The notes under the pieces were generated by a model. It was not told the origin of the DNA, did not search any database, and was given only the letters and a program-made list of their open reading frames with translations. This document shows positions 59,394-64,000 of a stretch of DNA of 64,000 bases, piece by piece. The stretch comes from Nitrosopumilus sp. Lineage in GTDB: Archaea; Thermoproteota; Nitrososphaeria; Nitrososphaerales; Nitrosopumilaceae. Where the stretch lies: NCBI RefSeq assembly GCF_025698945.1, contig NZ_JAILWM010000002.1, positions 62,001 through 126,000 of the forward strand, read 5' to 3'. The position numbers were made by a program, and so were the translations under genes. Each line of letters begins with the position of its first letter. Position 1 is the stretch's first letter.

Positions 59394-59505
59394 GCGAGAA
59401 CATTGTGAAAAAAATTCACATAGTTCTGGTCTAGGGAAATGTTGTTCTCGCATGACATTATATTGTGATTTAACATGATATAGTATAGTAAGCTGTTAAG
59501 CTTAC
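59394..59505 (+). ncRNA. Candidate structured leader RNA, copy B
   Basis: GCGAGAACA (59394-59402) pairs with TGTTCTCGC (59443-59451), enclosing TGTGAA/TTCACA (59404-59409/59415-59420) and GGTCTAGGGAAA. GTAAGCT/AGCTTAC follows at 59488-59494/59499-59505. The paired arms are identical to copy A, whereas loop and linker bases differ, which is what a conserved RNA or protein-binding structure would show. It ends 54 nt before the 49-residue ORF at 59560. Confidence 0.6.
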
Positions 59506-59559
59506 TGGTAATCTTCAAGAGAGAGGATATTCTATGTATCACAATATCAAATCATAATC

Positions 59560-59709
59560 ATGAAAACACAACAAACCCGAATTTGGGACAAAATGGTTCA
59601 TGCTCCATTCAAAAAGGTCGTAAAGTTTGATCTTATCTGTATGGGAATAGGGGTAGTGATAGGAATCGGAGCAGGTGCATATCTTGTTGCTAGCGGTTTA
59701 TTAGGCTAG
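59560..59709 (+). CDS. 49-residue membrane microprotein, paralogue B
   Basis: This protein is almost identical to the one at 1993: the basic N-terminus is WDKMVHAPFKKVVKFD, followed by the helix LICMGIGVVIGIGAGAYLVA and the same SGLLG end. Changes are QISN to QTRI and small hydrophobic swaps in the helix. The shared leader suggests the same regulation. Function unknown. Confidence 0.85.
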   Translation: MKTQQTRIWDKMVHAPFKKVVKFDLICMGIGVVIGIGAGAYLVASGLLG

Positions 59710-59803
59710 TAACAATTTTTTATTTTCTCAGAGTACAAACAAAAAAAGATTTGGAAATATCAAACATCATACATTATTAATGAAGAAAAATTGAGGGGTA
59801 TAA

Positions 59804-60337
59804 TTGAGCACTAGTCAAAAAAAGAAAACAGATACAATGTCATTTAGGTTGGATAGTGAAATTCTTGATAAAATTAGAAAAGAATCAGAATCACAAGGAA
59901 TAAGTCTGAATGTTTTGGCAAACAAAATTTTTTCGAGATATGTTGATTGGGATATGTTTGAGCCTAAAGTAGGCATGGTTCCTATAGCAAAACCCATTGT
60001 TAGTGCACTGTTTGAAAAACTTTCAAAACAGGAAACAATTGAGCTTGCAAAACAAATTGGTCAAAGCATAGTATCAGATATTGCCACATTCATGAAGGGT
60101 TCTATGGACATAGATTCATTTGTTTCATGGTTTGTAACCAGAATGAAAATATCAGATTTTGAGATTAATCATTCTGTAAAAGATTCAAAACATAGTTACA
60201 TCATAAAACATGATTTAGGATACAACTGGTCATTGTATCACAAAACAGTGTTGGAATTAATTTTCAATGATGCATTTGAGAGAAAAATTGATTTGAACAT
60301 AAAAGACAGGATGATGGAGTTATCCTTTGAAAAATAA
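59804..60337 (+). CDS. Ribbon-helix-helix-like regulator (177 aa)
   Basis: The TTG-started protein has an N-terminal Arc/CopG-like segment (TDTMSFRLDSEILDKIRKES, then QGISLNVLANKIFSRYVDW), the strand-helix-helix of RHH DNA-binding proteins. A C-terminal domain of about 110 residues is mixed alpha/beta with no known motif. It converges with the multicopper oxidase gene with no gap. Confidence 0.7.
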   Translation: MSTSQKKKTDTMSFRLDSEILDKIRKESESQGISLNVLANKIFSRYVDWDMFEPKVGMVPIAKPIVSALFEKLSKQETIELAKQIGQSIVSDIATFMKGSMDIDSFVSWFVTRMKISDFEINHSVKDSKHSYIIKHDLGYNWSLYHKTVLELIFNDAFERKIDLNIKDRMMELSFEK

Positions 60338-61687
60338 TCACACAGATTTTACAGTCCCAGTCATCCAAGGATGAAGCATGCAATAGTATTCATACAAACC
60401 TATTTCTTCAAATGTCTGCTCAAATGTATCTCCAGGCATCATCATTCCTGAATCAAATAAGTCATCATTACTGGTAACAGTATGAACTGAGATGTCTTTG
60501 TTAGTCCATGTAATACTATCACCAGCTTGAATCTGCGTAATCTTTGGATAGTATGACTTGTTTGAAGACTTTACTGCAGAGCCTTCTTCTACTTCACAAA
60601 TGGTGGTCTCAACTATATGTGACTCATCGGTATTTAGATTTGCAACTATAGTGTGTTCTTCATGACTGGATTTGCTTGCAATAGTTTTTGTTACTTTTGC
60701 AGTTTTGTCAGATAGTTGCAATTTTGTAAGGAGTTCTTTTTGCCAATTCCACATATCAACAGATTTAGTCTTTGCAATAGTTTCTCCATCTACTGCAGAA
60801 GCAGAAGCATCCCTAACGTCAAAGTATGCCATGGTTCCCTTTTCTTCAGGAACTCCATGTAGATGGAAGAGATATCTTCCTGGTTCTTTCCATTTTGCCT
60901 CAAATATTGCAGCATTACCAGGTCCAACTTCCCACGTCTGAGTTTTTATTGGTTCATTTTCCCATATTCCTGATACTATTGTATCAAAGATTGTTCCGTG
61001 AATATGAAACCCAAACGCAGGAATTGCACCCATGTCAACATAGTACAGTCTTACCAATTCGTTAGTATTGGCAGGTAAGGGATTCATCCAATATTGATCA
61101 GCGTAACCATTAAAGAAAACATAATCAGGAGTCCATGTCTCTTGATCTTCCAAATCATATTCTCCTTTGACTAGTACGTATTCTCGTGCAGGCTCCAATC
61201 CTTCCTTAGGATCTATAATGAATACACCATACAAGCCATTTCTAACATGTTCAGAGACTGGCATGACATGACAATGATACATGAAGACACCTGCTGGTTC
61301 TGCAATAAAGTCATAGGTATATGATTCTCCTGGAAGAACTTCTTGGAACACTCCATCATTTTTTTCATTATGATCACCATGAAAATGCATAGTATGAGGA
61401 AGTTTTCCATTGTTGATGAAATTGACAATAACTCTGTCACCTTCAGTTGCACGTAATGTAGGACCCGGAATTGTTCCGTTATATGTCCAAGCTTCAACTC
61501 GTATACCTGGAGAAATCTCCAATGTTGTATCCTCAGCAACTACAGTAAATGTACGTGTTATGGGGGAATGATGGACAGAAGTGTCTTGAGCAAATGATTG
61601 TAAAGGAAACTCAGCATTTAAGAAAAAAACCCCAAGTGTTATTCCAAGTGAGATAGCTCCTATAAACATAACAGTTGTTCTGTCCAC
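60338..61687 (-). CDS. Two-domain multicopper oxidase with plastocyanin-like end
   Basis: This 449-residue exported enzyme has a signal or anchor helix. Two cupredoxin domains carry HFHGDH (about 101), MYHCHVMPVSEH (about 134), FHIHG (about 222) and LFHLHGVPEEKG (about 268). A third cupredoxin of plastocyanin type follows (DSITWTNKDISVHTV and YYCMLHPWM). The layout resembles the NirK-like/multicopper oxidases of ammonia-oxidising archaea. At the type 1 site the axial Met of NGMYG is Leu (NGLYG). It may oxidise or reduce nitrogen oxides or other small donors outside the cell. Confidence 0.88.
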   Translation of the reverse strand: MDRTTVMFIGAISLGITLGVFFLNAEFPLQSFAQDTSVHHSPITRTFTVVAEDTTLEISPGIRVEAWTYNGTIPGPTLRATEGDRVIVNFINNGKLPHTMHFHGDHNEKNDGVFQEVLPGESYTYDFIAEPAGVFMYHCHVMPVSEHVRNGLYGVFIIDPKEGLEPAREYVLVKGEYDLEDQETWTPDYVFFNGYADQYWMNPLPANTNELVRLYYVDMGAIPAFGFHIHGTIFDTIVSGIWENEPIKTQTWEVGPGNAAIFEAKWKEPGRYLFHLHGVPEEKGTMAYFDVRDASASAVDGETIAKTKSVDMWNWQKELLTKLQLSDKTAKVTKTIASKSSHEEHTIVANLNTDESHIVETTICEVEEGSAVKSSNKSYYPKITQIQAGDSITWTNKDISVHTVTSNDDLFDSGMMMPGDTFEQTFEEIGLYEYYCMLHPWMTGTVKSV

Positions 61688-61739
61688 GCGATGTTATACC
61701 AAATGTTGGTTTTAATTATGAGGTTTATTTTGCAATCAT

Positions 61740-61997
61740 TTGCAAACACTACAATACACTGATCTTATGTATGATAATTTTCTTCAGTTCATCTTGGCAC
61801 CAAGATGTAAAGGATATTGTGTTTGTTTTAAGGTAAAAAGATTTGATGGAGGAGTAAAATATCAAAATGGGTTAAAGTGGTGTTCTATATGCACACGATT
61901 TATTCAAACAGATTTGATTCGTTGTTCTTGTTGTAATACAAAATTACGAGTAAGGGCTAAAAATCGAATTTATCAAAAAGTAAGTCATAGATTTTAA
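61740..61997 (+). CDS. Cysteine-rich zinc microprotein
   Basis: This protein of up to 85 residues is better started at MYDNFLQF. It has CKGYCVCF, WCSIC and IRCSCCNTKL, eight cysteines in all, enough for two zinc sites, and a basic C-terminal end. It is divergent from the multicopper oxidase gene, with 52 nt between starts, so regulation of its neighbour is possible but unproven. Confidence 0.65.
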   Translation: MQTLQYTDLMYDNFLQFILAPRCKGYCVCFKVKRFDGGVKYQNGLKWCSICTRFIQTDLIRCSCCNTKLRVRAKNRIYQKVSHRF

Positions 61998-62046
61998 GAA
62001 TGTATTCTGCAAATACTTGAGAAGGTTTGTGTCATTTTTTTAATTT

Positions 62047-63393
62047 TCAAAAGAAGGATTCGGCAATTTTGATTATTTCTTCTTCACCCAAACTACTCTT
62101 TATTCGAATTTGCTCTTCATCAAGAAAAATCTCCAATCTGTTAAATGATTGTTGTTTTCCATCTTTCCAAGAATACTCCTTAATCATAACTGCAGGTTGA
62201 TCTGAAATGGTAAGCGTTTTTGATTGTGGATGCTCTGAATTTTCTTGTGCTTTTTCAAACTTGTCATAGTTTGGATCTTCAATCCAACCATTCCATGCCT
62301 CATCATAATAATCAATTACCAGACCACCATCGGAGAAAAATTCTCTATCAAATGCAGAATTATGAGTGTCAGGAAACTTTGAGCGTTGCTCATCAGTGAA
62401 ATAAACAAGATGCACATACGCGTTTGTATTGTGCACTCCGCATTCAAAAGAGTATCCCTCTGGCAGATACTTTGGAAACTTTGGATAGACTTTCACGGTT
62501 CCATAAAGGGAGGTCACATCATTTTCTGTCATGCATCGAGGATATGGTTTTACAGTAACACTTCCTTGAAGATCAAACGGTTTTACAACATATGAGATTG
62601 GTTCGTTATTCTTGTCATCATATGGAGAGAAATAATACGAGAAAAACTTGCCTGGAGGAATTACTGTTTCAAATTCATTTAGTGTTTTTGCAAATCTATT
62701 TTCATGAACATCTCCATCATCTGCATCAATAAAATTCACTACAGGATCATTTGAATAAAGAATCACGTCTTCATCCAAGTTATTGTGAAACAGAACTGTG
62801 CTGTTAAATCCACCATAAAATACTGTGATGTGTTGATTCTCTATGTGTGGAAATCCAGAATTTTGGGTGAAATTTACATTAACAAAATTCCCATCAGATA
62901 TTTGATTTTGAAATGATATCCTCAACATGTATTGCTTGTCTTCATATTCAAAAAAACAATCAAATTGGTACTGTGCATCAGGCATTGAAGCAATATTGTC
63001 TGAAAAGACAGTTTTTGTCTCATTAAAGTTGTATTTTGTTAAAAGGTCCAATGCCACTTCTTTTTTTACAGTCATCCCATATCCAGTATACACGCCTGGA
63101 GGGTAGATTTGCGGAGAATCATGAAATTCCTCCTCAGAAGCACTTTTCAAATCGTCTAGAAAATCATCTGGGAATTTTTCTACTTCTTGTGAAGAAAGTT
63201 GAAAGCAATCTTGGTTTGGATGATTCTCTACTGTTTTGTATACTGACATACCCACACTTCTTACAAGTAGATCATCATAATCTACCAAATATTGGAATGT
63301 TTGTTTTTGAGTATCAGTAGAGTTCCATATGCCATAGACTGTAAATAAGGCAATTCCGATAATTGTAAAAGATAGTAAAAGTCTAGTTTTCAT
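62047..63393 (-). CDS. Exported MKTR-family protein (448 aa)
   Basis: The protein starts MKTRLLLSFTIIGIALFTVY, a signal or anchor helix. The outer part is beta-rich (YVVKPFDLQGSVTVKPYPRC), with cysteines at CFQLSS, CFFEYE, CMTEN and CGVHNT. No enzyme motif is seen. It starts 3 nt after the stop of the zinc microprotein gene, forming a two-gene operon. Confidence 0.75.
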   Translation of the reverse strand: MKTRLLLSFTIIGIALFTVYGIWNSTDTQKQTFQYLVDYDDLLVRSVGMSVYKTVENHPNQDCFQLSSQEVEKFPDDFLDDLKSASEEEFHDSPQIYPPGVYTGYGMTVKKEVALDLLTKYNFNETKTVFSDNIASMPDAQYQFDCFFEYEDKQYMLRISFQNQISDGNFVNVNFTQNSGFPHIENQHITVFYGGFNSTVLFHNNLDEDVILYSNDPVVNFIDADDGDVHENRFAKTLNEFETVIPPGKFFSYYFSPYDDKNNEPISYVVKPFDLQGSVTVKPYPRCMTENDVTSLYGTVKVYPKFPKYLPEGYSFECGVHNTNAYVHLVYFTDEQRSKFPDTHNSAFDREFFSDGGLVIDYYDEAWNGWIEDPNYDKFEKAQENSEHPQSKTLTISDQPAVMIKEYSWKDGKQQSFNRLEIFLDEEQIRIKSSLGEEEIIKIAESFF

Positions 63394-63396
63394 TTT

Positions 63397-63630
63397 CTAC
63401 TCCACAGAAACGTATTCTATCTTCTCGCCGCAAAAAGGACAGTAATCAATCGGTGTAAGAGTCTCTTTTTCTACAATACAGAATTTTCCAATTTTACTGC
63501 TCCAAGCTTTTACAATTGAAACGTATCTCTTTAGTTTCTCACAGCAAAAATCTAATTCATTTTCATTTTTAAATTCAGTAAAGAAAACATATTCAAATGC
63601 ATGAACCTCTTTGTGTACATATACTTGCAT
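63397..63630 (-). CDS. Zinc-ribbon microprotein, paralogue of 50546 gene
   Basis: This 77-residue protein ends CPFCGEKIEYVS and has a CC pair near the middle (LDFCCEKLKRY). It is similar to the 85-residue protein at 50546 in both motifs and order. It precedes the exported-protein gene at 62047 by 3 nt. Function unknown. Confidence 0.7.
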   Translation of the reverse strand: MQVYVHKEVHAFEYVFFTEFKNENELDFCCEKLKRYVSIVKAWSSKIGKFCIVEKETLTPIDYCPFCGEKIEYVSVE

Positions 63631-63703
63631 TAGTCAAACTTGACATATGATACTCATAAAGAGTCCGAATAATTTACAGCAGTACCAATAGTTAATTTTT
63701 TGT

Positions 63704-63920
63704 TAGTCGGGTCAAAAGCTGACCCGACTATGAAGTACTATGGTCTGGTAAACTCGGATGAAACGACTCCTCATCGGTATGACTATAGTTAGAACAATTT
63801 TACTTATAATTATCACTGAGAAATCATTCATACAAATTCTCAGTATTCCCTTAATACTAAATTGCCAACCAAGAATAGAAACTGTCACCAGACAACTAAT
63901 CGTTGTTGGTCTCAAGTTTC
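63704..63920. ncRNA. Multi-hairpin region, candidate noncoding RNA
   Basis: Four strong stems follow one another. TAGTCGGGTCA pairs with TGACCCGACTA (63704-63714/63720-63730). ACTATGGTC pairs with GACTATAGT (63737-63745/63781-63789, one G-T pair) around GATGA/TCATC (63757-63761/63771-63775). ACTGAGAA pairs with TTCTCAGT (63815-63822/63837-63844). GAAACT/AGTTTC (63878-63883/63915-63920) encloses ACCA/TGGT and CAAC/GTTG. No believable gene covers this 370-bp end of the window. Strand and ends are not known. Confidence 0.5.
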
Positions 63921-64000
63921 AATTATATTATTTTAGAACAAGTTTTGAAAGCCAGATTGATTATTCTTCACCTTTTACAATTCGACTGTCTTAGTTGATA

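Noticed and set aside
63751-63780. Hammerhead-ribozyme-like GATGA and GAAAC words
   Set aside because: The order and spacing of the conserved CUGANGA and GAAA core are not met on either strand.
63758-63994. A 78-residue hydrophobic reading frame at the window end
   Set aside because: It crosses the stem-loop region, has no ribosome site and composition expected by chance in AT-rich DNA.

Overview
The window looks like the chromosome of an ammonia-oxidising archaeon of the Nitrosopumilus/Nitrosarchaeum type (Nitrososphaerota, formerly Thaumarchaeota). The DNA is AT-rich and genes are densely packed on both strands. It encodes archaeal/eukaryotic-type information genes (RadA, Rpo4, L21e, S30e, Nop5, fibrillarin, Trm1, and an Rpc34-like TFE-beta with Fe-S cysteines), a multicopper oxidase of the type found in ammonia oxidisers, and many secreted proteins with typical thaumarchaeal modules. 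This assignment is inference from gene content; no rRNA gene is present.

Layout. 1-9.9 kb: a flavin reductase, small membrane proteins, a Kazal-domain secreted protein, a structured leader before a 49-residue membrane protein, stress genes (Usp, DUF389, Hsp20, Dps), an SLC13 carrier and many tiny zinc-binding or lysine-rich proteins. 9.9-19.2 kb: amidohydrolase/acetyltransferase pair, a large secreted protein, a methyltransferase, a SirB1-like protein, tRNA-Ser(GCT) and a phosphoesterase. 19.2-25.1 kb: an isocitrate/isopropylmalate dehydrogenase and a conserved information cluster (HemK-like, KsgA, DUF655, Rpo4, L21e, RlmN, RadA). 25.2-29.4 kb: an accessory island with an AbrB-like protein, a winged-helix protein, a SWIM-domain transposase, a probable toxin-antitoxin pair and many palindromes. 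29.4-38.4 kb: S30e, a B12/radical-SAM protein, PyrK/PyrD, Nop5-fibrillarin, RNase HII, Trm1, RlmE and TFE-beta. 39-44.6 kb: an OLD-type ATPase/nuclease, a large Ig-like surface protein, and the purine-salvage pair Apt-MTAP. 44.6-63.7 kb: largely lineage-specific, with a family of exported proteins starting MKTR/MRTR and partner zinc-ribbon microproteins, a membrane-anchored HTH regulator beside a CPBP-type membrane protein, a second copy of the structured leader plus 49-residue protein, and the multicopper oxidase.

The most interesting signals are these. (1) Two distant loci share the same multi-hairpin leader and nearly the same 49-residue membrane protein. (2) A transmembrane HTH regulator, a CPBP-like intramembrane protein and a divergent exported protein sit together, and the regulator and exported protein share a GSGTP-plus-membrane-helix module. 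(3) The exported-protein family has duplicated promoter palindromes and decayed gene starts. (4) The accessory island carries a 147-nt long-hairpin element, a repeated TGACCCCATAA motif, tandem CGACAGTGTCG operators and a cluster of perfect palindromes. (5) The right end of the window holds four consecutive strong stem-loops in a gene-free stretch. All functional proposals for these rest on sequence reading alone.
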